Positions 7,548 to 16,569 of a DNA stretch of 64,000 bases are shown here, piece after piece; within the stretch, counting starts at the first letter, position 1; the number at the start of each line of letters is the position of its first letter. This stretch comes from Myxococcota bacterium (lineage in GTDB: Bacteria; Myxococcota_A; UBA9160; UBA4427): positions 1 through 64,000 of the forward strand of contig JAPKBZ010000013.1 in the NCBI GenBank assembly GCA_028823175.1, in the 5' to 3' direction. The position numbers and the translations under genes were made by a program. The notes beneath the pieces were generated by a model. That model was given only the letters and a program-made list of their open reading frames with translations, was not told the origin of the DNA and ran no database searches.

Positions 7548-8776
7548 CGCGGCGAGTCGTCGTTACGGGAATGGGTTGCCTTTCGCCACTAGGGTCAGAT
7601 TGGGATGCATTTTCGCGAGAGCTACGCGAGGGACGTTCTGGCATATCAGTTCGCGAAGAGCTGATTAAGATCGACGGCATGGAAACCTGCTTGGCAGCTT
7701 GTATCGACGACTTCAAAATTCCCGCGGACTATCCTCGCAAGAAGATTCGTAGTATGGGCCGAGTTTCTCTGTTGGCGACTCGTGCGACCGAAATCGCGCT
7801 GGAGGATGCTCTGCTCACCAATTCTCCCCTATTGGGATCGGGTCGCACCGGAATTTCCTATGGCTCAACGAGTGGAAGCCCTCCGGCGATTCAGGTTTAT
7901 TCAAGGTGCCTTATGAAGGAAACCGTCAGAGGCATCAGGCCGACTGACTATATTCAGCTCATGAGCCACACTGTCCCAGCCAACCTGAGCCAGTTCTTTG
8001 GGGTTCGAGGGCGCATCATGACCACATGCAGCGCTTGTACGGCCGGAAGTCAGGGGATTGGCTTTGGAATGGAATCGATTCTGAGTGGACGGCAGGATAT
8101 TATGATTTGCGGTGGGTCGGAAGAGTTCCATGCAGTCAATGTGGCTGTCTTCGATATCATGTTCGCCACATCCACACGGAATGATGCTCCGCACACGACG
8201 CCTCGGCCATTCGACCGAAACCGGGACGGTTTGGTTGTTGGAGAAGGGGCGGCGACTCTTATTCTTGAAGAACTTGAGCACGCCAAATCGCGGAACGCGC
8301 CCATTTACGCCGAAGTTTTGGGGTTCGGGACGAACGGAGACGGCAAGCACATCACTAATCCGGATTCAGATGGGATGCGTCGTGTGATGGCGATTGCTCT
8401 TGCCGATGCGGGTCTTGCCCCGGAGCAAATCGACTATGTAAACGCTCACGGGACTGCGACTGAGGCGGGAGACATCGCTGAGAGTTCCGCCATGCACGCT
8501 GTTTTTGGTAGCGGCGTCCCGACAAGTTCGCTTAAGAGTTACCTTGGTCATACTCTCGGAGCATGCGGAGCTATCGAGGCTTGGGCAACGATCGAGATGA
8601 TGCGTGAGGGCTGGTTGGCTCCGACTCTGAATCTAGATGAAGTGGATCCGCGTTGTGGAGATCTTGACTATATTCGCGGTGGAATTCGGAAAGCGAAAAC
8701 CGATATCGCGATGACCAATAATTTCGCATTCGGTGGCGTTAATACTTCACTGATTTTTCAACGCTGGGATAGCTAA
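7544..8776 (+). CDS. Beta-ketoacyl-ACP synthase (elongating type)
   Basis: A 410-aa KAS II-like condensing enzyme with the full triad: Cys165 in TTCSACTAGS, His302 in HGTATEAGD and His336 in GHTLGACG. It should carry out the decarboxylative condensations that extend the polyene, probably with the chain-length-factor homologue at 14635. It is the last gene of the operon; the next gene is on the opposite strand. A second, different ketosynthase lies at 13421. Confidence 0.93.
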   Translation: MTRRVVVTGMGCLSPLGSDWDAFSRELREGRSGISVREELIKIDGMETCLAACIDDFKIPADYPRKKIRSMGRVSLLATRATEIALEDALLTNSPLLGSGRTGISYGSTSGSPPAIQVYSRCLMKETVRGIRPTDYIQLMSHTVPANLSQFFGVRGRIMTTCSACTAGSQGIGFGMESILSGRQDIMICGGSEEFHAVNVAVFDIMFATSTRNDAPHTTPRPFDRNRDGLVVGEGAATLILEELEHAKSRNAPIYAEVLGFGTNGDGKHITNPDSDGMRRVMAIALADAGLAPEQIDYVNAHGTATEAGDIAESSAMHAVFGSGVPTSSLKSYLGHTLGACGAIEAWATIEMMREGWLAPTLNLDEVDPRCGDLDYIRGGIRKAKTDIAMTNNFAFGGVNTSLIFQRWDS

Positions 8777-8777
8777 G

Positions 8778-8800
8778 AAGCAGCATTACTTTCACTGCTT
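8778..8800. terminator. Small stem-loop between convergent genes
   Basis: A 6-bp stem (8778-8783 with 8795-8800) and an 11-nt loop lie directly after the ketosynthase stop and before the end of the opposing radical SAM gene. It lacks a strong T-run, so its role as a bidirectional terminator is only a guess. Confidence 0.3.
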
Positions 8801-8826
8801 ACCCCTATACGGTTAGAAGGCGACTC

Positions 8827-10200
8827 TTACTCAGGCGAGGGGAGGGGCGCCCTAAGGTGCTCCCAGAGGGGCCCGTGAAAGCCCTGGCGCCGGATGCGTC
8901 GGAACAGGCCTCTAGAGAAATTTATACCCAATGAGGGGATGACCCAGTAGGGAAACTCGTCCTTTAGCTCGAAGAGACGTTTTTCGATCTGCCTCCGAAA
9001 GCTAATGCGTTGTCGCCTAAGCGCCGGGTCCAGCGCCTCGTAGTCGTCGACCCAGACCATGATAATGGCTGCGAAGGGGTCCAGTGAGACGATGAATTCG
9101 ACTGATCGGTCCACATCATCGAGGGTTTCTCCTTGGGTCCCTAGGATGAAGGTATGACAGTCCTTGATGCCTGTGGATTCACAGATCTCATGCATTCGAA
9201 GGATGTGATCCGTGGTGAAGCCTTTGCGCAAGTTCTTCAACACATGATCACAGCCGGAATCTGAGCCGATCTCCATTCCTGTGCATCCCGCAGCCTTTGC
9301 AAGCTCGGCCATCTCGGTATCGAACCCCAATGGGTTGGCATAGCATGACCAGGGTAGCTGCCAATGGCGCGCGATTAGCTCGCGGCATACGTCCTTGGCA
9401 TGTGTGCGGGGAAGGTTGAAGACTGAATCGACCACGAAGAAATGGTGTACCTCAGGGTGAACCTCCAAGGCTTCGAACATCTCGTCTACCACGGAGACGG
9501 GATCTCGGGCCCGTCCTGACCGACCTTCGATGATGGGATAGGTGCAGTATGCACACTGCAGAGGACATCCTCGCTTGGTCTGAATCGACTCTATCCCGTA
9601 GCGTTCATAATACCGAGGGTCGAGAAGGGTTCGATCCAGTCTCGGCATATTTTGGAGGTTGAAAAAATTCGGTGGGGGCGGGTTGCTTTCGACCTCTCCA
9701 TCGACCAGCCGATGCAGGTTGCCAACTTTGTCTAGCCCCTTGCCACCCGCTTCCAATGCCTCAAGCAGGAGAGGAAATGCCTCCTCGCCTTCGCCAGAGA
9801 TTCCGTAATCGGGCTTTAGCCTTTTTGTCAGCTCCCGTGGCATCACGCTGAAGCCACTCCCACCGAGTACGATCGGTGCAGAGCTGACCTCCCGAACGGA
9901 GGAGATTATCTGAGCGTAGTACGAGAGCTGGTCATCAATGCCCGTGTAGTCTGCATTCTGGATGTTTCGCATTCCTACCGCGACGACTTCGGGCTCTAGC
10001 TTTCTGAGGCTGTCCTGGAGGGCCCGTATTGGATAGCGCTCGAAGCAGAGGTCGATAAGCGTAGTTTTGTGGTGCTTGGGAATGCTTCCGACGACGCTGA
10101 GTACTCCAAGGGGAATAACTGCATCAGGCAGCTTCTCCCGATTAGCCGAGACGAAGGCGATTCTCAAAGGGGCTCCGGAGTATTCGTGAAGCCCACTCAT
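8827..10200 (-). CDS. Cobalamin-binding-type radical SAM protein
   Basis: The product is 457 aa from the ATG at 10200; a TTG at 10236 is the longer alternative. The N-terminal part (about 10-140) looks like the B12-binding fold seen before radical SAM domains (RIAFVSANREK, then IVLGGSGFSVMP and ISGEGEE). The radical SAM core has the [4Fe-4S] motif CPLQCAYC (C212, C216, C219). Such enzymes methylate or rearrange unactivated carbons. Its position inside the pigment cluster suggests that it modifies the aryl head or the polyene, taking the place of the SAM methyltransferase found in other clusters. That function is inferred. It is transcribed alone, against the flanking operons. Confidence 0.8.
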   Translation of the reverse strand: MSGLHEYSGAPLRIAFVSANREKLPDAVIPLGVLSVVGSIPKHHKTTLIDLCFERYPIRALQDSLRKLEPEVVAVGMRNIQNADYTGIDDQLSYYAQIISSVREVSSAPIVLGGSGFSVMPRELTKRLKPDYGISGEGEEAFPLLLEALEAGGKGLDKVGNLHRLVDGEVESNPPPPNFFNLQNMPRLDRTLLDPRYYERYGIESIQTKRGCPLQCAYCTYPIIEGRSGRARDPVSVVDEMFEALEVHPEVHHFFVVDSVFNLPRTHAKDVCRELIARHWQLPWSCYANPLGFDTEMAELAKAAGCTGMEIGSDSGCDHVLKNLRKGFTTDHILRMHEICESTGIKDCHTFILGTQGETLDDVDRSVEFIVSLDPFAAIIMVWVDDYEALDPALRRQRISFRRQIEKRLFELKDEFPYWVIPSLGINFSRGLFRRIRRQGFHGPLWEHLRAPLPSPE

Positions 10201-10483
10201 TGCGACTGGGCTTTGTCGTCGAAGTATAACCAACAATTCTAAGGGTAAAGCGGCTGTTCGGTGTCAAGGGAGACTTGAGAGTCGGTTCGGCCGCGACTCG
10301 GAACTGCTGCCTTTGTGCACTTCGAATGGTTGAGAAAAGCAGGTGTCATGTGTTACGGTTTTGCCCCTGTGAAAAGCACAGGTTGGCGGCGCTCCCCTGG
10401 GGTTCGTCGTCTCCCGGCGACTTCTTAAGGGCCGCGCTCAGCCACAATGTGGAGTTGGCGACGCCGGAACTTGGAGAATGTGC
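10201..10483 (+). promoter_or_regulatory. Divergent control region with a 5'-leader hairpin
   Basis: This 283-bp gap lies between the radical SAM gene (minus) and the thioesterase operon (plus). It holds a perfect 6-bp hairpin CCTGTG-AAAAG-CACAGG at 10366-10382 in the leader of the plus operon. A TTGAGA at 10330-10335 could be a -35 element but has no convincing -10 partner. I found no cobalamin-riboswitch B12 box, although a B12-type enzyme is encoded next door. Confidence 0.35.
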
Positions 10484-10969
10484 GTGACCGACTCTCATCT
10501 AAGTGTTGCTGCCGGAAGTTCGCCCAGACGTTCGGCCAAGCGCCTGCACGAGGTTCGCGTTGAGATTGAGGTGCCTTTTCACGATGTTGATGCGCTGCAA
10601 GTCGTGTGGCACGGGCATTACTATAAGTATCTGGAGATTGCGAGAACGGAGTTGCTGCGGTCCAGGCAGCTTGATACGCGCAGTCTCCATAGGCTGAGTG
10701 TGGGATTGATGGTGATTGAGAGTCGCTGTCGCTATGTCTCTCCCCTGCGTTATGGCGATCTCTTTCAGGTCGCAGCCTGGTTTCGTGACCTTCGCTTTCG
10801 AATTATGGTGGAGTACGAAATCACGAATTTGGCCAAGGGTTCACGTGTGGCTCGCGGTCATACGGCTCTAGTGACGACCACTCCCGATGGCGCGATGCAT
10901 TACAGAACTCCAGATTCGGTGCTGGAGTTGCTGGCTCCACACCTTCTCAAAGGGGAGGAGGGCTCGTGA
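10484..10969 (+). CDS. 4-hydroxybenzoyl-CoA-thioesterase-type hotdog protein
   Basis: A 161-aa hotdog protein with the YbgC/4HBT signature FHDVDALQVVWHGHYYKYLE. The Asp and HGHYYKY segment correspond to the active site of acyl-CoA/ACP thioesterases. I placed the start at the GTG at 10484 because GGAG lies 7 nt upstream; an ATG at 10478 is almost on top of that site. Thioesterases in these clusters are thought to release or proofread acyl chains. It opens the second biosynthetic operon, and its stop overlaps the chorismatase start (GTGA). Confidence 0.85.
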   Translation: MTDSHLSVAAGSSPRRSAKRLHEVRVEIEVPFHDVDALQVVWHGHYYKYLEIARTELLRSRQLDTRSLHRLSVGLMVIESRCRYVSPLRYGDLFQVAAWFRDLRFRIMVEYEITNLAKGSRVARGHTALVTTTPDGAMHYRTPDSVLELLAPHLLKGEEGS

Positions 10970-11889
10970 GCGCAACCGCTGCGAGTCAGGCTGTGGATTC
11001 GCACGAATTCGTTCCTCGGCCTCCGAGCTATCTGGATTCCTTGCTTAGTAACTCTCGCATCCGGGAGGTTGCCTTCGGGGGCTTTCGAATCCAAATTGAA
11101 AGTTGTGAGCCTTTTCAATTTATGAGAGTTCGCGTTCCGGGTGCGGGGGTGCTGGACGCAGAAACCTATCATGACGCCGTTTATGGATGCTACCAAGCTC
11201 TTGGTGGGCTTATTCGCCAAGAAAATTTGCATCCTGTTCGCTTCTGGAATTATCTGCCCGGGATCTTACGGGAACATCCTGATGGCCGATCTGGGTACGA
11301 AATTTTCAACGCAGGCCGCTTTAATGCCTTGCAGGATCTCTACGGAAGAATGGCTCCCGAGAAGCTTGCGGTTGCATCGGCTGTAGGGGGGGCAGGCGAA
11401 GATCTTAATGTTCATGTCTTGGCGAGTTCTCAGGCAGCGCAACCGGTAGCTAATCCGCGGCAGCTGGCTCCTCACGAGTATTCTAAGCGCTACGGGCCGC
11501 TCCCCCCCGTCTTTGCCCGTGCTTGTGTTCTCGCTTCTACTGGAAGAGCTTTGCTCGGGCGATCGGCTTTGGTCGCTGGGACAGCCAGCATAGTCGGGGA
11601 GCATACGCTTCATCGGGGTCAGTTGGATCGCCAGCTCGATGAGGTCAGCCTGAATCTTGCGAGTTTATCGAACGCGTTGGCAGGAACACAGGTTCTTTCA
11701 ATGCCCGAGGCGCTCGCGCGCTACCGCGACCTGCGCGTCTATGTCCCAAATCAGCTGGACAAGTCCGAGGTTCTGACTTGGTTGCAAAATACATTTTCCG
11801 AGGTGTCCCACGCTGAATTCGTGCATGCTGATCTATGCCGTTCGGATTTGCATGTAGAGGTTGAGGGAACACTCAACTTCGCGGTCTGA
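10966..11889 (+). CDS. Chorismatase (XanB2/FkbO/Hyg5-like hydroxybenzoate synthase)
   Basis: A 307-aa protein with features of chorismatases: RFWNYLPGI, YEIFNAGRFNAL, and the C-terminal active-site block GTASIVGEHTLHRGQ, in a domain related to the YjgF/RidA fold. XanB2-type enzymes split chorismate into 3- or 4-hydroxybenzoate plus pyruvate and supply the aryl starter of xanthomonadin. Here the gene is embedded between the thioesterase and the aryl ligase, so it very likely makes the aromatic head group. Which hydroxybenzoate isomer forms cannot be told by eye. Confidence 0.85.
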   Translation: MSATAASQAVDSHEFVPRPPSYLDSLLSNSRIREVAFGGFRIQIESCEPFQFMRVRVPGAGVLDAETYHDAVYGCYQALGGLIRQENLHPVRFWNYLPGILREHPDGRSGYEIFNAGRFNALQDLYGRMAPEKLAVASAVGGAGEDLNVHVLASSQAAQPVANPRQLAPHEYSKRYGPLPPVFARACVLASTGRALLGRSALVAGTASIVGEHTLHRGQLDRQLDEVSLNLASLSNALAGTQVLSMPEALARYRDLRVYVPNQLDKSEVLTWLQNTFSEVSHAEFVHADLCRSDLHVEVEGTLNFAV

Positions 11890-11897
11890 AATATTAA

Positions 11898-13424
11898 ATG
11901 ACGTCTAATTTGGCGAAGCCAGCTGAGTCTGCAATAACTCTGATTGAATGTTTGCTGGGGCATGCAGCGAGGCGCCCCGAAGATCTGGCGATCTATGAGC
12001 CCGGAGCCCAAGGCGACGCAAATGGGCTCTGCTGGGCAGAACTCGGCCAGGCAGCCCAGGGAATTGCGCGACATCTGGCGACCCACTTTCAGGGCTATTC
12101 GGTAATTATCGCGCTTTCGAATTCTACCGAGACCCAAATTGCCTTGCTCGGAGCGCTGTGGAGCGGGGCTCAGATTTTACCTGTGTCACCGCTCACGCCG
12201 GAGAGCGAACTCATTAGGCAATCTAGAAAGCTTGGGAAGAGTCTCTTGGTTGCCGACTCGATTCTGGCCGATTCGCTGTCGCATAGTTTCCCCTGTCGGC
12301 TGACTTCCGAAGCGATTGCAGCCGGCGAATTTGCTTCGGACAGCGACTACCCAGATAAGAGCTTGCAGTCTTCTATTCTTCTCCAGAGTTCGGGGACGAC
12401 GGGGCAGCCTAAGCTCGTATGTCGCGGAATGCGGTCGCTTCTGATTACGGGAAAGAGCCTCGTGCGGTCGATACATTTGGTCCCCGCAGATCGAGTGCTG
12501 ATAAATATTCCACTCTGCCATTCCTACGGTATCGACATGGGTCTCTTGGCAGCAACGGTGGCTGGGAGCGAGCTTGAATTGCACTCGCGATATTCGCCCG
12601 GGGCTACTCGATCAGCGCTTTCTGAAGGGCGAATTACGGTCTGGCCAGGGGTCCCCCTCATGTTCGATACGATCTCCCGAAGCATGAAGGCACCTGCAGT
12701 TCACCGGCTAAGATCGGCGATATCGGCCGGGAGTCCTCTGCCCTTGAGGGTTTATGCGCAATTCCTGGAAGGGTTTAAAACCCAGATTGGGCAGCTGTAT
12801 GGTGCCAGCGAATTCGGTTCGGCCTTCTATAACTCGCCTGAGCTATCTCCTTTTGACCCCGCTGCTGTTGGGCATCCATTGGATGGGGTCGATGTGAAAA
12901 TTACTTCGATTCGTGACAGCGAAGAAAGCGAAAGAGCTGAAGTTTCCCTTCCGGCGGGCGCGGAGGGTGAGATAGCGATTCGCGCGCCAACGATGATGAG
13001 CCATTACATTGATGCAGCTGGCGGCCCTGACAGCAACGGGTTTTTGCAAACGGGTGATATAGGATCAGTCGACGAGAGAGGGATTCTCAGGATTTCTGGT
13101 CGAGTCAAGCTTTTGATCGACGTCGGCGCACAAAAGGTAAACCCTCTCGAAGTTGAGTCCGTTTTCTGTCAGCACCCCAGTGTGTCTGAGGCCGTGGTAT
13201 TGGCTCTGCCGTTCTCAGATACAGCTGATCGCCTGAAGGCGCTTGTTTTGCCGCGGCCCGGCACAAACGTCAATATTGGGGAATTGCGGGATTACCTTCG
13301 TGGCTGTTTGATTCCTTATAAGGTGCCTCGAATAATTGAGATAAGGAGCGATTTCCCTCGCTCGGCAACGGGAAAGATCTTACGAGAAGTTCTTCAATCC
13401 GAAGTTACAAAAGTGACTTCATGA
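11898..13424 (+). CDS. AMP-forming acyl/aryl-ACP ligase
   Basis: This 508-aa member of the ANL superfamily has the P-loop-like SSGTTGQPK (from about residue 164), the aromatic motif region QLYGASE, the hinge TGDIGSVDE...GR and the C-terminal lysine in ATGKILRE (K493). It is predicted to activate the hydroxybenzoate made by the upstream chorismatase and load it on an ACP as starter unit. The gene begins 8 bp after the chorismatase stop and overlaps the next ketosynthase by 4 bp. Confidence 0.88.
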   Translation: MTSNLAKPAESAITLIECLLGHAARRPEDLAIYEPGAQGDANGLCWAELGQAAQGIARHLATHFQGYSVIIALSNSTETQIALLGALWSGAQILPVSPLTPESELIRQSRKLGKSLLVADSILADSLSHSFPCRLTSEAIAAGEFASDSDYPDKSLQSSILLQSSGTTGQPKLVCRGMRSLLITGKSLVRSIHLVPADRVLINIPLCHSYGIDMGLLAATVAGSELELHSRYSPGATRSALSEGRITVWPGVPLMFDTISRSMKAPAVHRLRSAISAGSPLPLRVYAQFLEGFKTQIGQLYGASEFGSAFYNSPELSPFDPAAVGHPLDGVDVKITSIRDSEESERAEVSLPAGAEGEIAIRAPTMMSHYIDAAGGPDSNGFLQTGDIGSVDERGILRISGRVKLLIDVGAQKVNPLEVESVFCQHPSVSEAVVLALPFSDTADRLKALVLPRPGTNVNIGELRDYLRGCLIPYKVPRIIEIRSDFPRSATGKILREVLQSEVTKVTS

Positions 13425-14638
13425 TAGAGAGCTCCAAGGTCGAGTATGGCTGTCGGCTTGCCGATCTGGGGTTGGTGACGGCCCTGGGTTCGACTCCAGC
13501 AGAGAATTGGACTCGGCTGGTCAACGAGGACCCGGTTCGGATATGTCTACGCGATGACCTCATTCCGGGTGAGAGCTTGAAATTTGGATCTGTTTCGGAT
13601 GAGCTTCCTCCGATTCCTGAACACCTTCAGCGCTATGCCGGGCGCAACAATCAGCTCGCGCTCGCGGCATACGAAACCATTGCCGATAGTGCCAGATTGG
13701 CAATTGCCAAATATGGTGCCCACCGGGTCGGTGTGGTCGTTGGGTCTAGTACGGCCTGCGTTGCGGAAGCGGAGTTGGCTTTTAGAAAGCGGCAGCCAGA
13801 AGGAGATGTGGGAGCCGACTTTGCACTCGTGCAGATCTCATACGGTGGCCTTTCCGAGTTCCTGCAGGAGATTAGTGGCGCGGCAGGGCCGTGCTATGCG
13901 TTGTCGACGGCCTGCTCTTCGGGTGCGAAGGCGATAGCTGCTGCGAGACGATTACTCGACCTGGGGATTTGTGACGCTGTTATCAGCGGAGCAGTGGATT
14001 CGCTCTGTAAACTGACTTCGAATGGCTTCCGCGCGCTCCAGGCTCTCTCGAAGGATGTCTCGAATCCAATGAGCGTTAGCCGAGATGGTCTGAACCTGGG
14101 GGAGGGAGCCGCGCTTTTCCTTTTGCTTCGAGAGCCTGGCGGAGTCCAAGTTTTGGGTGCAGGGGAATCCAGCGATGCTCACCACATTTCGGCTCCATCG
14201 CCGGATGGCAGCGGTGCGTATCGAGCTATGGAGGCCTCTTTGGCGGATAGCGGGCTCGGAGTCAGTGAGATCGCCTACCTCAACCTTCACGGCACAGGAA
14301 CGCCTCAGAATGACGCTATGGAATCGGCGGCGGTCCATCGACTCTTTGGCTCCAGGGTTCCGTGCAGTTCGACGAAGCCGTTCGTGGGGCATACCCTCGG
14401 TGCTTCTGGGGCGGTCGAGGCGGCATTCTGCTGGCTGGTATTGGCGAGTCGAGTAGGCAACGAACTGATTTTGCCACCGCATGTATTCGACGGTGAATAC
14501 GATTCATCGATGCCGGAATTGTCTTTGGTGTCCCGTGGTGATCGTGCCAAGGTTTCGGCGGTGGCGTCTGTAATGAGTAATTCCTTCGGTTTCGGTGGTA
14601 GCAACTGCAGTCTCATTTTTAGCGCGGGGGCAGCTTGA
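13421..14638 (+). CDS. Beta-ketoacyl synthase, second copy (ApeR-like)
   Basis: A 405-aa condensing enzyme with an intact triad: Cys165 in STACSSGAKA, His290 in HGTGTPQND and His324 in GHTLGASG. It differs clearly from the ketosynthase at 7544. In aryl-polyene clusters a second complete ketosynthase is proposed to perform the first condensation on the aryl starter or to act in shorter chains. It overlaps the ligase (ATGA) and the following chain-length-factor gene (TTGA). Confidence 0.9.
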   Translation: MIESSKVEYGCRLADLGLVTALGSTPAENWTRLVNEDPVRICLRDDLIPGESLKFGSVSDELPPIPEHLQRYAGRNNQLALAAYETIADSARLAIAKYGAHRVGVVVGSSTACVAEAELAFRKRQPEGDVGADFALVQISYGGLSEFLQEISGAAGPCYALSTACSSGAKAIAAARRLLDLGICDAVISGAVDSLCKLTSNGFRALQALSKDVSNPMSVSRDGLNLGEGAALFLLLREPGGVQVLGAGESSDAHHISAPSPDGSGAYRAMEASLADSGLGVSEIAYLNLHGTGTPQNDAMESAAVHRLFGSRVPCSSTKPFVGHTLGASGAVEAAFCWLVLASRVGNELILPPHVFDGEYDSSMPELSLVSRGDRAKVSAVASVMSNSFGFGGSNCSLIFSAGAA

Positions 14639-15369
14639 AAAATGTGACGGTGCGGGCGTGGTCCGCTTGGTCTCCTGGGCTTGAGTCGGAAGAGGCGTGG
14701 GGCGAATGGGCGCGCAACCCGCAGCCCCTTCGCGGAGAAGGCGCGCCTCCCGTCCGTTTCGTTCCTGCCATTCTGAGACGCCGTTGCGACCAACTGAGCA
14801 GGATGATGCTCCACGTCGCCAATGAGAGTATCCCCGATCTTCGGCGGTCAGCACCGAAGTCTGTCTTCGCTTCGTGCTATGGGTCGATCTCGACGATGCT
14901 CGGGATGCTTGAAGAGTTGGCGGTTGACGCACCTCTCTCTCCGAGTCGTTTTAGCCACTCGGTACATAATACCCAGGCTGGTTTATTCTCAATCTGGGCC
15001 AATAATCACCAGGCCAGCAACTCGATCGCGGCCGGAGATGAAACTTTTGCGCATGGATTCCTCGAGGCAGTCTCGCTCATTCAGAGTAAGGCGGGTGCAG
15101 AAGAGGGCGCGCTATTCGTAACAGGTGATGAGTCGATGCCTGCGGTCGTCGCGGACCGGTCGGATGCGCCGGAGGGGGCGTACGCACTGTCCTTGGTACT
15201 TGAGCCCAGCAACGAAGACTGCGGGATCAAGCTGAGTATCGAGGCCGGCGCCGCCGGGGGGGACACTTCAATTCCTGATGCACTTCTGTTCTTGAGATGG
15301 TTTCTGTCCGGTGAATCAACGCTACGCCTAGTTCATCCCCTGAGAACTTGGGTTTGGACTCGGGTGTAG
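14635..15369 (+). CDS. Beta-ketoacyl synthase chain-length-factor-like protein (ApeC type)
   Basis: A 244-aa protein of the short ketoacyl-synthase-like family found in aryl-polyene operons. It has the typical block FSHSVHNTQAG but no catalytic Cys nucleophile motif and only the N-terminal half of a normal ketosynthase. It is thought to pair with the elongating ketosynthase and set chain length. The TTG start overlaps the upstream stop. It is the last gene of the operon and ends against the convergent LPLAT gene; the 108 bp between them hold no strong terminator. Confidence 0.85.
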   Translation: MKNVTVRAWSAWSPGLESEEAWGEWARNPQPLRGEGAPPVRFVPAILRRRCDQLSRMMLHVANESIPDLRRSAPKSVFASCYGSISTMLGMLEELAVDAPLSPSRFSHSVHNTQAGLFSIWANNHQASNSIAAGDETFAHGFLEAVSLIQSKAGAEEGALFVTGDESMPAVVADRSDAPEGAYALSLVLEPSNEDCGIKLSIEAGAAGGDTSIPDALLFLRWFLSGESTLRLVHPLRTWVWTRV

Positions 15370-15477
15370 CTAGATGTTGAGTTCTGGATAGCTGATCCGG
15401 GGCTCTGCTAGTGAGCGACGGGAGAAGTTTTTTTGGACTCTTGATCGCCGAGTGAGGCAGATCCTGTCTAGCCGACC

Positions 15478-16569
15478 TTATGGGTCGTATCGATGGGGTT
15501 GAGGCTTAGGTGCTTTCGCCCAGAAGTCGTAGAAGTTGAACCACTGGAAGGGTGCCAGTTTGCAGAGCTCTGCAAGAGAGTTCGCATATGCCTGAGCGTA
15601 TTTCTGCAAATGCACGGTTCGATCTCTTCGGGGGATATTGATCGCATCGCCGAAGCGCTCGACATGAATTTTGTATTTCCGACTGCCGGCGCGAAGGCCA
15701 GTCATCATTAGGACGGGGCAACCCAGGGCGGCTGCGAGCAGCATCGGCCCTTGAGGAAGTCGAGCTCGATCGCCGAGGAACTCGACTTCGACGTCTCGCC
15801 CCCGCTCATTCGGGTGGATGCGGTCGGCAAGGATGGCGACGGCTTCACCTCGGGCGATAGCTTGCTTGACCTCGAAGGTATGAGAAAATGAGCCCGGGAG
15901 GGCTTGGATAACCCCAACAGTGGTATCCGACCCAGCAAGTTTCCCCATCTGATGAAAAAACTGGTTGATTAAAGCCGCATGACGGGTGTACATCAGTAGC
16001 TTGATGTTGATGGGTGACTCCATTGAGGCAACTAGGCGCATTGCATCGAAGCTTCCCAAGTGAGAGCCCAAAATGATGGCTCCCCGGCCTTCCTTGACAA
16101 TCCAGTCAAGATGCTCGCTGCCATCAACCGAGAATTCGAAGTCTTCTGTTCGCGCTAGCCAGAATCCTAAACGGTCGAGAATAGTGGTGCCGAACTCCAT
16201 GTAATGAAGGAACACATGGCGAAGGGAGGGTTCCTTTGGAATGGAGTTGGACCCGGCGGCCTGAATGCGTCGTAGATATGCGATTGAGGCCCTGCGCCCT
16301 AGGCGGTCGGTTATGAAAAAATAAGCGACGACCGGGTAGAGAAGAAGGTGGGCGGCTCGCCAGCCGACTCGGCGGTAGAACCAAGCGAGGATGCGCATCC
16401 CCAGGAGAGAGCCACGCTCTCGGCTGCGGTCCCATTGCTCTTTGGGATCTCGGGGATCCACTTTTTCAGGTTGGCTTGCGCTCTCGGTTGAAGTGTCTTT
16501 CGAGGTGTTGAGCGAGGTGGAGTCTCGATCCAGTGTTGAGGGGGGACTTTCTTGCTTCTTTCGGCTCAT
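15478..16569 (-). CDS. LpxL/HtrB-type acyltransferase
   Basis: A 363-aa LPLAT-superfamily protein. After a polar, low-complexity head (about 1-52) come a membrane-proximal segment and the HxxxxD motif GSHLGSFD (H170, D175), then FEVKQAIARGEAVAILADR and further conserved blocks. LpxL-type enzymes acylate lipid A or related lipids at the inner membrane. In aryl-polyene clusters the homologue is presumed to transfer the polyene or a fatty acid to the lipid or sugar anchor. It is third in a coupled operon with the glycosyltransferase and the COG4648-like membrane protein. Confidence 0.85.
   Translation of the reverse strand: MSRKKQESPPSTLDRDSTSLNTSKDTSTESASQPEKVDPRDPKEQWDRSRERGSLLGMRILAWFYRRVGWRAAHLLLYPVVAYFFITDRLGRRASIAYLRRIQAAGSNSIPKEPSLRHVFLHYMEFGTTILDRLGFWLARTEDFEFSVDGSEHLDWIVKEGRGAIILGSHLGSFDAMRLVASMESPINIKLLMYTRHAALINQFFHQMGKLAGSDTTVGVIQALPGSFSHTFEVKQAIARGEAVAILADRIHPNERGRDVEVEFLGDRARLPQGPMLLAAALGCPVLMMTGLRAGSRKYKIHVERFGDAINIPRRDRTVHLQKYAQAYANSLAELCKLAPFQWFNFYDFWAKAPKPQPHRYDP

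Noticed and set aside
10201-10483. Cobalamin riboswitch before the thioesterase operon
   Set aside because: No B12 box or the paired conserved blocks could be found, only a single 6-bp hairpin.
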